A DNA stretch of 64,000 bases from positions 29,521,401-29,585,400 of the forward strand of contig NC_063434.1 in NCBI RefSeq assembly GCF_020379485.1, written 5' to 3'. The notes beneath the pieces were generated by a model, which was not told the origin of the DNA, ran no database searches, and saw only the letters and a list, made by a program, of their open reading frames with translations. The position numbers and the translations under genes were made by a program. The DNA is from Brassica napus (Eukaryota > Streptophyta > Magnoliopsida > Brassicales > Brassicaceae). Of the stretch, positions 26,701-38,602 are shown one piece after another (positions within the stretch are counted from its first letter, which is position 1; the number at the start of each line of letters is the position of its first letter).

Positions 26701-27154
26701 ACTGTAAACTTATTTCTTAATTTTTATACTTAAATAAAACTAACATCTTGTCTCCTTGAGTGAATTCTCATCAATTCTCTTTTTATACTCTCTACCAGAT
26801 TGAGGGAAGAGAGATCAGCTTAAAGAGTTTGTTAATGCAATGGGGGATTTATTTTGTAGTGGGAGTTTTAGATTTTATATGACTTATTGGTCTTTACATG
26901 ATAGTAATTCTCAAGCTTCCATTCCTATTTTTTATAAGAGATTATACATGTGCACTGGTCCATGCGTCAGTTAATTTTCAAACTCTATAACAATAATCAG
27001 TTTGTTTAGAAGAATCAAGAATACAATATATTTCCCTTGTTATCAAAATAAACTATCGCTCTATTCAAAATAATTTATCATGATCAATCATCTTTGACCT
27101 AAAAAAAATATGGAAAATAATAAGGTATGGGAAATATTAGAAAAAAATGATTTC
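23772..27154. other. Intergenic region between RALF22 and the C2-domain gene
   Basis: About 3.4 kb with no supported gene. The RALF22 5' UTR and promoter lie next to 23772. A less AT-rich patch at 25160-25330 ends in a TATA-like gtataaaac at 25300 but leads to no recognised coding sequence. In Arabidopsis several genes, as I recall including RAD9 and a formin, lie in this interval; none is visible here. Confidence 0.6.
26611..26701. repeat. Short direct repeat of ~31 bp, period ~57
   Basis: The segment cttgccaaagaaaagaagta followed by ttacgctta occurs twice, at about 26621 and 26679. Simple local duplication in intergenic DNA. Confidence 0.8.
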
Positions 27155-27709
27155 TCAAGCATAGATATCGTCTTCACAAGGAGCAGATGGCACATCTTTA
27201 ATAATTCCCCAAGCTCCTAATCTACAATCCTCACAAACCCCAACATTACTATCCGAGTCACAACCGCTAATTTGTCCCTTAAAAACACTCCCAAAACTAA
27301 ACCCTAAACATATACAACCCTTTGGTTTTCCAGACTCAGTAATCACCTGATAATCGATTTTGGTATGCTCAGTTATAGTCTTCTCTTCATTCAAGTGAAT
27401 CAATTGCTTTAACGGTACGAAAAGTTTTCCAACAACTTCTGTAGACCCGTAAAACTTCTTAACCTTGATTTGAAACACAAACACTGACTCATTCCTTTGA
27501 ATCTTGTCGTCTTCTATATAAAATTTCATACGATGGTTCCATCGTAAGAGTTTCTTCTCGCAAACAGCAGCTGGTGTGACTTGCTTGTCACGTGAACCAC
27601 GTGTTACCGAGACGGAAACATAGACTGTTGGTCTGAACAAAAGGTTTATGGAGTCGAGATCTTGAGCCGAGACTATGTTAATCTCTACTGGTTGGTAGTA
27701 ATCGATCAT
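27155..27709 (-). CDS. Small single-exon C2-domain protein
   Basis: An uninterrupted 184-codon frame beginning MIDYYQPVEINIVSAQDLDS. Residues 6-125 fit a C2 beta-sandwich: VEINIVSAQDLDS, a strand with YVSVSVTRGS, LRWNHRMKFYIED, VFVFQIKVKKFYGSTEVVGK and FVPLKQLI. Plant proteins of this short type (Arabidopsis At3g05440 in the syntenic position) are predicted to bind membranes. The classic calcium-binding aspartates of loop 1 are poorly preserved, so Ca2+ dependence is uncertain. The C-terminal third has a Cys pair (GVCEDCRLGAWG) and no known domain. The start is the only ATG before the domain; the frame is intact. Confidence 0.85.
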   Translation of the reverse strand: MIDYYQPVEINIVSAQDLDSINLLFRPTVYVSVSVTRGSRDKQVTPAAVCEKKLLRWNHRMKFYIEDDKIQRNESVFVFQIKVKKFYGSTEVVGKLFVPLKQLIHLNEEKTITEHTKIDYQVITESGKPKGCICLGFSFGSVFKGQISGCDSDSNVGVCEDCRLGAWGIIKDVPSAPCEDDIYA

Positions 27710-28195
27710 CGTTTGTGTGAAGAATCAATAGAAGAATGAACATAAAAGAGAAGAGAGAGGAGTACTTCGTTAGAAACATGAGATTTGATGAATTAATTAA
27801 TATATTTATAATTTGTTATAATGGTTGTTTTGATTCTTTAGTGGATTAGGATTTATTCGTATCTTTATACAAAGAGAATCTAGAACTCTAGAATTTATCG
27901 CTTAAGTTATATGATGTAATTATTTCAATAGTATTTATTTATTATGTACTTGTTTTTCAAAAAAAGAAATAGCCCAGCAATACCGAAAGCTGGCTACGTT
28001 TGTTTGAAAAAAAAGAAAGTTGTATACAAAAATATTTTCTTATAAATACACTATTCTATCTAGTGATAAGTTGTATAACAGAGATATAACACGAATCATA
28101 AGTAACATAGAAAAAAAGGCTAATATAAAGCTCAAAAAAGGAAGGGTAATGAAAGATCTTACTGGAAGAAGAAACCAAAAAAAGAAAAATACAAA

Positions 28196-31100
28196 CTATG
28201 GCGAATCATCATCCTTCTCCTGAGGGCTTCCAGCAAGCCAACCCCAGACACCACCGGAGCTCTGACGTTTAGCGTTCGTTGATGCTTGTTCAGAGGCAGC
28301 CTTTTGGCGTTGGAGGAGTTCAAGTTCCTTTTGTAGTGTTTCCAACGTTTGAAGCTTTTGCCTTAGCTCTGCAACATCAACCTGCACATTCAATAGTAAG
28401 GAGATCGAGTTAGGTTTTGCTAAATTTGCTTTGCTTTTTGCTCCTAATAGCCTGATGAAGCTTATCAAACAACAGATGACAGAGATTGATTCACATGGCT
28501 TTTACTTAGATTCTATCTTCTGTAAGTCATATGGTATGAAAGAGATGTGGGTTATGGAATATATACCTCAAGTTTAAAACATCTTGATTGTTCCGCTTGA
28601 AGCTGACCACGATCAGACTGAAGTTCCTATAGCACAAAGATAAAATGTCAACAACAAACAATGGCTTATAAACAAACGGTTCACCAATTTATTTTTTTTT
28701 GTTTTTGGGCTTTTGTTTCCAAGAAGGGTGAAAATGTTATTTATTTATTACCTTGTGCAAATCTGCATTTCGTGATTCGGCTTCTGATAACTCTTGCCTT
28801 AGTTGTTGAGTCTGCAACTTCTCCTTGTTCAGTGATGCCTCCAGCTCTTCCTTCTCCGATTTAAGAGTCGCAATAATGTGTTCATTGTTTACTTCAACCT
28901 GAAGGAGATTCATTACCAAACATCAACATAAGAGAAAGAAATGATGATAATCTCGACTTGGGTAACTATATAATGTACGGTACAATCACTATCAGCAACC
29001 TATCAACAAGCTAGCTAACTGGATAACACTGATCAAGATTGAGGGAAGGTACCTTTGATCCAGGGCTAACATTGTCCATGGCAATTTCCCGTACTCTGCC
29101 TTCTTGGCTCACCTCTGACTCGATGTCTCTGGTTGTGGCGTTGTTAACAGCAGAAAGACTACCTGGCAAAGGCGCTTCTATAGTCTTTTGTTGCAGTGTT
29201 GATTTGTGGCTTGGTTTAAGTAGATTAATCTAACGCCAGAGGAGTAATTATAAGCAGAACTGAGGGTAAATTCAAGAGAATGGTACTCTTATGGTTTTAC
29301 AACATAGTTCCCTACCTCATTGTTGTAACGTCCATTGTATCCACCAAAAGCTACTAGTACATCTTCACCGTTGTATGAACTCACCACTAAACTTAATCCC
29401 TGTCAATATAAAAGAAAATGAAGATTTGCCCTTTATTATAATTATCTGGAAATTAAAATTGATAAAGCCTATTCGTTTTACTACCTCGCTAGCTAGAGGT
29501 ACACGTCCTTCAACTGAAGCAATTACCGACCATGAAAGAGTTGACATGTTTAGTACAACACTTTCAGATGCCCCTGCAGTGATTTATCAGGTCGCAGCAC
29601 AATCAGTCAGCACAAACACGAATAAACAAAAAGCCAAAGTAGAAAAGAGAGAATCTCCGAGGAAAAATGAGTAAACCTACCGCTCTTGTTATCACCGCCA
29701 CCAACAATAAACCAGTTCTCCCCAATTGTCACGCCAGCATGTCCAGATCGGGCAGTTGGTGCCTCGCCTTGTTGTGCTGGTCTTGACCACTCCATCTATA
29801 TGTGATAGTTATGTCAGATGCTGATAAAGAATGTCCGAAAGGATGCTGATAAAGAATGTCCGAAAGGATGCTGAAACAATATAAGCTAAGCTTAACTTAC
29901 AGTCTGCAAATCGAGGACATGCAGATCACCAAAACATGTAGCATGTGAACCCCCGCCAAATATAAGAAGGTAACGTTCTGCATGCACTGCAGCAGCATGA
30001 TCAGACCTCGGAGACGGAGATACACCTCTGCAAGTTGACAACAGTTTAAACCCTGATTGCAAATCTTTCATTAACAATGTTAAAGGAGTAAGTGGTGGCT
30101 TTCTAAAATCTTTTGCTTGTTATATATCTAATCTTAAATGGGTTTGACTTCTTCGAAAGAGAGAAAAAATGCAGAAATGTTTTGAAACCTTACATGGAAT
30201 CTACCTCATCCCAGGTCATAGTTTCTAGATCAAGTACATGCAAATCGTTCAGAAGTGATCTCTTTGCATCTTGTCCACCAAATATCACCAAGGTTTTACC
30301 CACGACTGTGACTGACTGGCCTCCACGTGAAACCTAAAAGCAAGAGAAAATGACAAACAAAGTTTCAGTTCAAGAAACCAAACAAATATTTGTTCACCAA
30401 GACTGGAATATTCCATGCAACGAAATGTGAAAAAATTGAAATAACATGAGAGAAGTGAAGATATACCGGTGGTTTCCCATATGTCTTCAACATTGACCAT
30501 GTACAGGTATGGGTATCAAAGACCCTCACTGTGACAGGGAAACAGTAGAAAATTGATTGTAATAATTAAGATCACGGAAAAATCCTATAATACATTTGCA
30601 AATAACCGTCTTCGAAGGTATATAAACGCTTACCTTGCAAAGATTCTGAGGGATTCTTAGTATGACCACCGATAGACAGCAATTTGTTGTCCCATGGTAT
30701 CTACAAAACAAACAAAGAAGGCATGTGAAAAATAATAGACCAAGTGGATTTCATGAAGAGACAACTTTCCTTTATAGTTGAAACCGCTTTCCTGAATATT
30801 TCTAAGCCGGAAACCCAAAAGGTAGAAACCAATACAAAACGCAACGAAGTTAAAAAAAACTCACCAAAGAATGACCAGCACAAGGAGATAGTAGCGTTGG
30901 AGATGTTTCCTCTGTTTCAGTTGCAACCTTGGTTTCAACTCTTGACCAAGTCCAACTTTTTAAATCTAGAACCTGTATACATTCCAGAGAAGATTGTTAG
31001 CGGGAACTAAAATGAAACTGAATACTTCAACTAAACCATCAGCTTATGTGTTTATGCATCATCTGAGTTGCTTACATGAAGATCACCAAGGTAACGGCCA

Positions 31101-32523
31101 TTGTGATTTCCACCATATATATACATCTTATCTTGAATAACTGCTGCTCCATGCTGAAGCAATATGATAATCAATAGTTAGAAAGTGCAAAGGATTCATG
31201 AATGACAGGACTCCACAGAAAGTATATTACCTCATAACGGGGTTTTGGCCGCTGACCTGAGGTTTGGGGTGCAGTCCACTGATTATATACAAAAACAGTA
31301 TTTGGGTCTTCCGAGACTACATCTTTATCTTGGGTTTCTGCCAAATGCCCATTCTCAGGAGGGATTGTCTTTGTCTCGCTAAATGAGTTCCCATTCTCAA
31401 CAACAGGCTCATCTTTTGTTGTCTGCTACAGGGAACGATTGCACTTAAAGACTCAATATCTTTTCTTCCCTAAGGAAAGGACACAGAATCCCATGGGATA
31501 CAAAACTCACATTGATTTGGACATCCACGACAGGATCTGGAATATCATTAGATGCACTCGAATACCAGCTAGGATTTTCTTCCTGAAATAAAGTGAGCAA
31601 TAAGAAAGAAAGTAAGCTTCTGCTCCAGTCAAGTCTAAAAACTTAGCCCATAGTCATTAGGCTCTGTCCGTTTACCTCCAGAACTTTCACAAACAGACGC
31701 ATTGCCTCAACGGAGGGCATGGCTCCAAGCCCCTGCCAACTAAATAAATATGTAAATGATTTAGAACAAGCTCGGTGGTCCTAGAATAACGTTCCATGCC
31801 TGTTTCCCTTAAAACGATCCTAAGCAACAACAAGCTTAATGATGTAGAATTGTAACGAAATCATAGGTAGGCAATCCCAACCGATGGATGTAAATACAAA
31901 TAAAAATTCTTCTACTTTAATAATTAATATTAATCACAAAGGTTCTTCCTAGATGTATGAGTCCAAACTCAAGCATATACACAGCAAAGAATCAAAAACC
32001 TTTGCCACTTGCTTTGCTCCACTGGTCTCCACGCACTAGGTTTCGGAGTGTTGCACGGTCCTACAGTAGCCTGTTTACATATTAATCACTTAATTAGCAC
32101 AATACATAACAAACACTAATCAGCACCGATACAAGAACGCTACATAGTCACGTGTTATATAACCAATCAAGATCTAAAGTAAACTACGATTCAAGGACGG
32201 ATGATTATACAACTGATTAATAAATAAAATATATTACGATCTCGTTTTCGATCAAATCGATAATCAAATCTCAAGGCAACATTTAACTAAGGAGAGTAAC
32301 TTGATAACATTTTGGATGAGATCAAACAACACGGATCTCGTGAAGATTCACAATCGTGAGTGTGGCTGACCTGCTGGTAGAGCGCGTAGAGAATTAGTGA
32401 AGTGTCGTCGGAGAATTTCGAGCTGACGTGTTTCGCCGAGGAGTCAGATCCGTCGAAGCCGACGTAGGATGCGGCGGCGTAGAATCTCTCCGGGTAGGCG
32501 GGGCCAGACGTTGCCCTAGCCAT
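28196..32523 (-). CDS. ACBP4: Kelch-motif acyl-CoA-binding protein, ACBP4-like
   Basis: Cytosolic class IV acyl-CoA-binding protein that binds long-chain acyl-CoA esters; in Arabidopsis ACBP4 (At3g05420) also interacts with an ethylene-response factor. I can follow 18 exons, the first three at 32523-32371, 32070-32000 and 31739-31676, the last at 28381-28196. Order: N-terminal ACB domain (ERFYAAASYVGFDGSDSSAK, ATVGPCNTPKPSAWRPVEQS, SWQGLGAMPSVEAMRLFVKV), an acidic linker, about five kelch blades (MYIYGGNHNGRYLGDLHVLD, LLSIGGHTKNPSES, LVIFGGQDAKRSLLNDLHVL, YLLIFGGGSHATCFGDLHVL, WFIVGGGDNKSG, VLVAFGGYNGRYNNE), then a long coiled coil (LKSEKEELEASLNKEK, AELRQKLQTLETLQKELELL) and a WGWLAG tail. 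The start MARATSGPAYPERFY lacks two residues I recall in Arabidopsis. Appears intact. Confidence 0.94.
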
Positions 32524-32788
32524 AGACGCGGATTTGATCGGTGATTGAGAAGCCGAGGAGGAGGAGAAATGCGCGTTTTTCTAATTCGTTTATGTTTTTT
32601 TTTTTAAAGATTCACATGTTTTCTAGACTTTAATATATATATATATATTCTTAATTAGTTAAAAAATCGACATTTAATTAATTGAAAATTAATAAGCTAG
32701 ATGCAGTGTTTATATAGCGGCACGATTAATAAGACGACATGGTGATGGTCGATATATTTTTTTGTTTGAATAGAAAATATTATTTTAT

Positions 32789-33049
32789 AGACAATTCTCT
32801 CGAATAATTTTTTTTTTAAGTTTTTGTCATAAAAATAAATTTAAAGAAAGAATTGACCGAAATAACTTCATTTTTATTTTGAAAATTTTAATTTTAATTT
32901 TTTAAAATTTGAAACTCTATACCCAAAACCTCATCACTTAACTCTAAACCGTAAGTATAGATTAATTAAAACTATATTGGTAACTTTTTTTATTGAATGT
33001 TATTTTTGTGACAAAAATTTAAAAAAAAATTATCCTAGAAAATTTATCT
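32789..33049. mobile_element. MITE, 261 bp, ~50-bp terminal inverted repeats
   Basis: The left end AGACAATTCTCTCGAATAAT continues through TTTTTGTCATAAAAATAA. The reverse complement of the right end is AGATAAATTTTCTAGGATAA running to TTTTTGTCACAAAAATAA. Flanks show an imperfect ~9-bp duplication (attttat versus attttcat), consistent with a MULE-type MITE, though the family is inferred. It lies just upstream of ACBP4. Confidence 0.7.
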
Positions 33050-33190
33050 TATTTTCATTTCATGGTTGATATATTTCTCATGCCATTTTTCGACGTAATT
33101 ATCCACAAGACATGATAATTAAGCTGGTTTAAATGTGATTTCTTTGGTTACATTTTCTGGTAAAACATAAATCCGCAATGTCACGAGGCA

Positions 33191-33720
33191 CTAGGCTTCA
33201 TACCTGCAAACCCCTGTCAAGCAAACCGGTGCCGCCGCCTTTGCCTTTGGTGCTGCCGCCGTCGCCATTGCCGCCTTTGCTGCCGCTGTCGCTACCTTTG
33301 CCTTTCTGGTGGCCAACTTTGCCTCTTGGGTGACCAACTTTGCATTTTGGGTGATCAACTTTACATTTGCTTTGGACATTGTCATCGCCACTTTGGCCTC
33401 AACTTTGCCGCCAAGTGGAAACTTCCTCTGAGTGAGGGGAGAGCGGAGGGGGGGAGCTACGGGAAAGCAGCTTGGCAGGGGAAAGCGGAGGGGGGGGAGC
33501 TACGGGAAAGCAGCTTGGCAGGGGAAAGCGGAGGGGGGGGGTGGAGCTACGGGAAAGCAGCTTGGCAGGGAAAACCGGGAAAATGTGAAGAGTGGTGAGG
33601 GATGAAAGTAAGTGGGGGAAAACGAGAAAGAGTAACCGGTGAGATGGTAAGTGGAAGGCGAATGCGAGGTGAGAGGGGACTGGGAGGTGAGAGGCGTGAG
33701 AGGCATCAGTAAGCATAGCT
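33191..33720. repeat. Low-complexity GC-rich block with G-rich tandem repeats
   Basis: Between 33200 and 33400 short units around gccaactttgcctc repeat imperfectly; read on the minus strand they give an Ala/Lys-rich frame (KLVTQEAKLATRKAKVATAA). From 33430 to 33575 a ~55-bp unit (gagctacgggaaagcagctt plus a G-run) is present about three times. Runs of 7-9 G could form G-quadruplexes. No homology to a known protein; I treat the open frames as repeat artefacts. Confidence 0.7.
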
Positions 33721-33967
33721 ACATGTAGATCTAAACATCATGATGATCTGAAGAAAGATTAGGTTTTGTGTTTACCTTATATATCGATGGAGATGGAGAA
33801 TATGACATCCTCTATTTGGGTTTCTTGGGCTGCTTAGCTGGACTGGAAGGTTTAGCGGGCTGGAATGCTTCAACCTATGATGCTTTAGGCTTATTGGACT
33901 GCTTAGCAAGACTGGGAGACTTAGCGGACCGGGAGGCTTCAACCAATTTTTTTTTCCAAAAAATCAG

Positions 33968-34345
33968 TTTGTAGATCTAAAACAAACAGTGTATTGGGCA
34001 TGGAATGAAAGAAAAAGTTGTAAACAACCCTCAAAAATCAAAACAAACCAAAAAAAAAAATTGTGGATCTAAAACAAAGTGTGTATTGGACATAGAACGA
34101 AAGAAAAATATTGTAAACAACCCTCAAAAATAAAATAAAAAAACAAAACAAAACAACAAAAAAAAAACAAACAAACAAAAAATTTGTGGATCTAAAACAA
34201 ACAGTATATTGGACATGAAATGAAAGAAAAAATTGTAAACAACCCTCAAAAAATCAAAACAAACAAAAAAAAAATTTATGGATCTAAAAAAGACAGTGTA
34301 TTGGACATGGAATGAAAGTAAAAATTGTAAACAACCCTCAAAATT
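33968..34345. repeat. Four tandem copies of a ~90-125 bp unit
   Basis: The phrase gatctaaaacaaacagtgta followed by ttggacatggaatgaaag and gtaaacaaccctcaaaa occurs four times (about 33974, 34066, 34188, 34279), separated by A-rich spacers of variable length. Length differences are mostly in the A-rich part, consistent with slippage. Confidence 0.85.
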
Positions 34346-34700
34346 AAATGATGATGCGATGTGTTTAATGATGATGTTTACGGTGATGTGTTTAATGATA
34401 ATGTGATATGTTTAACAATGTGTTTAGTCACATAAAACAGTGATGATGTGATGTGTTTGATGATGATCTGATGTTTAATGGTGATGTGGTGTATTTAAAC
34501 ATATCATCATTAAACAAATCATGAAATAATGATGTGTTTAACAATGATGATATGATGATATGTTTAAACACATCACATCACTGTTTCATGTGTTTAATGA
34601 TGATGATGTCATGAAACTGTGATAATGTTTAAACGATGAAGATGTGTTTAAACACATTATAATTGTTAAACACATCATCATCACATCATTAAATACATAT
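34346..34700. repeat. gatgatgtgatgtgtttaa simple-repeat tract
   Basis: Irregular repeats of gatgatgtg-atgtgttta and their inverted form aacacatcatcat occur throughout, so the tract contains many short hairpins. Non-coding. Confidence 0.8.
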
Positions 34701-35044
34701 GATTTTTTTGAAAAATTAGGTCATATCTGGTGTTTTATTTTTAGATGTTTGGCGACATTAAGAAATTACTAGTTATTAGTATTTTATATAGAGGAGGCTA
34801 TGTCGTCATCGGAAGCCTGATTGTGGGTTGTTCAAGGCAAATTCAAACTCGCCTTACCAAATGAAAAAATAGAAACAAATAAATTTGTAGATCTACAATT
34901 TCTAAATTGTAGATCAAAAGAATCATATAGACATAAAAGAAAAAAAAACAAAATGGATCAAAAGAATCATAAAGACATGAACAAAAAAGAAAACAAGAAT
35001 ATCAAAAATCTTATCCATATGAGACTGAGAAGAAGTGTTGACTA

Positions 35045-35560
35045 ACAAAGTATCAAAAATCTTGACAATTTTAATAATTGTATCTTGACAATTTTGAAAA
35101 TTGTATCTTGACAATTTTTATAATTGTATCTTAACAATTTTTACAATTGAATCTTAACAATTTTGATAATTGTATTTTGACAATCTTGATAATTGTATAA
35201 AAAAATTTGATAATTGCATCAAAACTCTTTGTGAAACATACAATTTTGATAATTGTATCAAAAATCTTATCCATATGAAGCCGAGAAGAAGTGTTGGTTA
35301 ACAATTGTCAAGCATCAAATTTTTTGACAATTTTGATAATTGTATCTTGACAATTTTGACAATTGTATATTAACAATTTTGACAATTGTATCTTAACAAT
35401 TTTGACAATTGTATCTTAAATTTTTTGATAATTGTAATTTTGACAATCTTGATAATTGTATCAAAAAATTTTATAATTGCATCAAAAATATTTGTGAAGC
35501 ATACAATTTTGATAATTATATCAAAAATCATATCCATATGAGGACAAGAAGAAGTGTTGA
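35045..35560. repeat. ~23-bp minisatellite, caattttgataattgtatcttga core
   Basis: More than 15 units of acaattttgayaattgtatct run in two blocks, separated by a copy of the segment around tcttatccatatga...agaagtgttg, which itself occurs three times (about 35012, 35268 and 35530). Each unit has an aatt-flanked dyad. The repeat abuts the hAT-like element to the right. Confidence 0.85.
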
Positions 35561-35575
35561 TTAACAGTTGTCAAG

Positions 35576-35845
35576 TAGAGATGTCAATTGGGCTCTCCCG
35601 TCCCGGACCGCTGCGGGTTTGTCTTTGGGCGGGACACGGCGGGCTTGTCCCGCGCGGGATGCGGTTCTGAAAGTAGCTGACCAATCCCGTACCGCATTTT
35701 TTACAAGCCTTCGCGGGCCGTCCCGCGGGATATTGGGTATTATAGTGTCTACTTCTTCCTGCACAAACAAACATAAACAAGAATGAGTTTCTGCAGGAAC
35801 AAACACCAAACAAGAATGACTTGATCATAGCAAAATCTATTTCAT

Positions 35846-35878
<33 letters not shown>

Positions 35879-37307
35879 TATTTCATTCACTTAAGACAAT
35901 TCTTTTTATTTGTGTGTACGTATACGTATACCATGAAGCACCATACCATGAAGGGCTATTTTAATTATCAAGCACAATGCGTGTATGTATACGTGTCTAG
36001 GACAATTTGATTATCAAGAACAATTTAATTATCAAGCACAATACCATGAAGAAACAATACGTGTACGTGTAGCTATGGAGATTAGTCTTTCAGCTGATAT
36101 GCATCATTGTTATATGCATATATAGATTCGTTGACAAAGCTGTAACTACATATAGCTTAGCATACATAATCAGATGTAAGCTTAGAACAATGTCTTTGAC
36201 GAGTCTCAGAGACTTCACCTCAAGCCTCAAAAAAACATCACGGTTCTGCAGGATCCGCTTATCCCATTCAGCTATTGCATTTGCCTGTTTCCGGAAACTC
36301 CCTGTACGCTCTTCTAGCTCAGTATTCCACTCCTTGATAATATTCAAAACGCCAAAGATACACAGTTGAACACTGTGTAAATATATCAAGTCAAGAAAAT
36401 AATAAATCATAAGAGGCCATATATCTACCTCCTCAACAGTTTTGCCAGTTATTTCAGATGGTAACTTGGGAGCACCAGCCACTGGAGCTGCAACAGTTGT
36501 GCTTGTCCTACAAATAAGAAACACATAAAAGGATATATCAGCTACAAAAAAATAATGGTGAAAGGCAGTAGTAGCAGTATAACACATACGAGAAGAGCAG
36601 AGACAATTACCCAGTCGTCGAAGCCACAACAAGAGATGTCTGCGTTGTAGTAGCAGATGATGAGGATGTAGCGAAGAGAGGAGAACTCGATCCGGCTGCA
36701 GATGAAGGAGCGGAGAATAAGGATGAGGAAGATCCAAAGAGTGGTGCTGAACCACTGGCTGGCGCTGCTCCGAAAGGAGATGGTGCTGAAACACTCGCAG
36801 AAGAAGATGAAGCAGAGAAGACATCATCAAGAAGCATTGTCGCCTGTCGGACATCGAACAGCCATCGTCGGTGGTGGAACGAAAAGGAAGAGAAGCTCCT
36901 CTACTGCAGATTGAACACGATGTGGTCACCAGAAGCATTGTCGCCTGTCGGACATCGAACGGCCATCGTCGGAGCTCCATCTCTTCCCACGGCCATCGTC
37001 TTCATCTCTTCCCACGGCCATCGTTGTCATCTCTTCCCACGGCCATCGTCGGAGCTCCATCTCTTCCCACTCTCTCTTTCGTTTTGTTTTCAGAATTTCA
37101 GGTGACGAAAGCAACTGAAGCGTCTAGCGGTTCATCTGGGTCTTCCCGCGGTTGTTACGGGCCGTCCCGCTTTCAACCCGGTACCGTGCAAGCTCCATCC
37201 CGCAAAGCCCGCTTTTTTGCGGGTCATGAATTCTTAGGCCCAAACCCGCCCCGCACCAAACCCTTACGGGCCAGGCCCGCGGGCCAGTACCCAATTTGCC
37301 ATCTCTA
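35576..37307. mobile_element. hAT-like non-autonomous element carrying NUP62 exons
   Basis: Inverted termini read TAGAGATGTCAATTGGG on the left and, reverse-complemented, TAGAGATGGCAAATTGGGTA on the right. Both ends have GC-rich subterminal sequence dense in CCCGC/GCGGG motifs (35600-35730 and 37135-37290), unlike the AT-rich surroundings. This end structure is typical of plant hAT elements. The 8-bp flanks (ttgtcaag, tttatgat) do not match, so the target duplication is lost or one end is rearranged. There is no transposase. The interior holds a nucleoporin gene piece and, at 36945-37080, three or four copies of a cggagctccatctcttccca unit. Confidence 0.75.
36215..36840 (-). pseudogene. NUP62: Captured fragment of nucleoporin NUP62
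   Basis: Three exon-like blocks on the minus strand match the middle of plant NUP62 (central-channel nucleoporin, Arabidopsis At2g45000). First a Ser/Ala-rich segment with FG-type motifs (PSPFGAAPA, PLFGSSSSLF) at 36837-36610; then VAGAPKLPSEITGKTVEE (about 36490-36430); then IIKEWNTELEERTGSFRKQA and NAIAEWDKRILQNRDVF (36343-36235), the start of the Nsp1-like coiled coil. Intron sequence remains between blocks, so genomic DNA rather than mRNA was captured. The 3' splice site before the third block no longer reads AG. The fragment lacks both ends of the gene and cannot make NUP62. Confidence 0.85.
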
Positions 37308-37989
37308 TTTATGATGAGAAAAATAAAAAAGAAATTGCTGTGGTTATAAAAGCTACGTACGTCAATAATCTAATTGCATTAACATGTTTCTCACTGAGGA
37401 TAAGGAAGAGCCTCTGATCAACATGTTTCTCACTGAGGAGATAAGAAAGTACATTACCCCCAAGGAGAATCTTGTTGGGAAGAAGATAAACATATGTTTG
37501 GAACAGAGAGAGTTTACAACACTATGAAGGTGGAGCTAGAGACGTACATGGACTATGCGATGATGATTGGAACTTAGCACAGAACCTTATAGTCAACAGG
37601 TGTGACCCGTTTGCCTACAAGCCGGTGCTTAACAAGAGCTTCCTGATGATAGAAACGTAAGGTGGGGAAACAACATTCTATGTTTTGTAATCCATTTGCT
37701 TGTCTAATCTTTTGCTTTATTTTGAAACCAATTGTAACATTTCCAGTTATGTTTGACTTTAACTAGTTGAGTTGAAAGTGGCCAAAAAGGACATTCATGG
37801 AATATTATAATAAAAACCATAAGCATCAGATTTTAAGTTACAGAACCAATGGTGCAAACTACCATTGAACCCATTCACCTCTAACACCATTTTCTCAGGT
37901 GATAATGCCATCATCTACTCTAAGTTAAAAAGAGAATGGACTTACCTAATGAGACAAAAAAAAACACTAACCCAAGTGAATTGGCATTT
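37308..37989. other. Unassigned stretch between the hAT element and ALY2
   Basis: Short plus-strand peptides (MFLTEEIRKYITPKENLVGK near 37425-37485; VNRCDPFAYKPVLNKSFLMI near 37590-37650) look like broken coding sequence in different frames. The aacatgtttctcactgagga segment occurs twice 40 bp apart. I recognise no family; it may be an old gene remnant. Confidence 0.5.
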
Positions 37990-38568
37990 TCAACTTGGTA
38001 CTAGAGACATGATTTGAGTCTTGATTCGTCCCATACACATTTGGATTTCTCTGTAGATCGGTAGATTCTGGGGGCATCGAGGCTGCAAGCTTGTGACTGC
38101 TGTGTCCATAAGCTGCGCTACATAAGCTGGAGGGTACTGCCTCTCCGTGCACATCTGCAAGTCACGAGAAAAGCAAAGTTCAATGTCTTACTATGACAAT
38201 GCAGTTTGACTCAGTTTTAGGATGAGTGATACTTCCAAGCAATTTTTCCATTACCTGAATCATGATCCAAGTGGCAACACAGGACGTGATTAACTCTGAA
38301 GGCATTTGAGCCTCTTTTTTCTCTGAACCATTTTGTGAGATCGAATCGTTGTTAGCCATAGGCTTTGATGCGTCTGAGGGAGATAGGTTGTGATGATGAT
38401 GCTCAATGCTGCCACTTGCGTGCTCTTCCTGTTTGGCTACTATAGAGCTGCGTAACGGCTGATGTTTGCCAATCATGTCTAAGGCTTCTTGGATCATTTT
38501 GATGGCATCTTCTCCTTCCTTCACAGATGATGCAGCCTAGAACCGTAGAGTGACTACAACTTAGCAAA

Positions 38569-38572
<4 letters not shown>

Positions 38573-38600
<28 letters not shown>
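38573..38600. repeat. (AT)n microsatellite in an ALY2 intron
   Basis: About 14 AT dinucleotides in a row between two ALY2 exons; likely length-variable. Confidence 0.95.

Positions 38601-38602
<2 letters not shown>

Noticed and set aside
33399..33716. 105-codon Pro/Ser/Leu-rich frame
   Set aside because: Created by the G-rich tandem repeat; a three-fold unit gives open frames on both strands.
36871..37314. 147-codon frame in the hAT-like element
   Set aside because: Spans tandem units and GC-rich subterminal repeats with no protein similarity; better explained by element structure.
35568..37315. Target duplication for the NUP62-carrying hAT-like element
   Set aside because: The 8 bases on each side (ttgtcaag and tttatgat) do not match, so I list the ends on inverted repeats alone.
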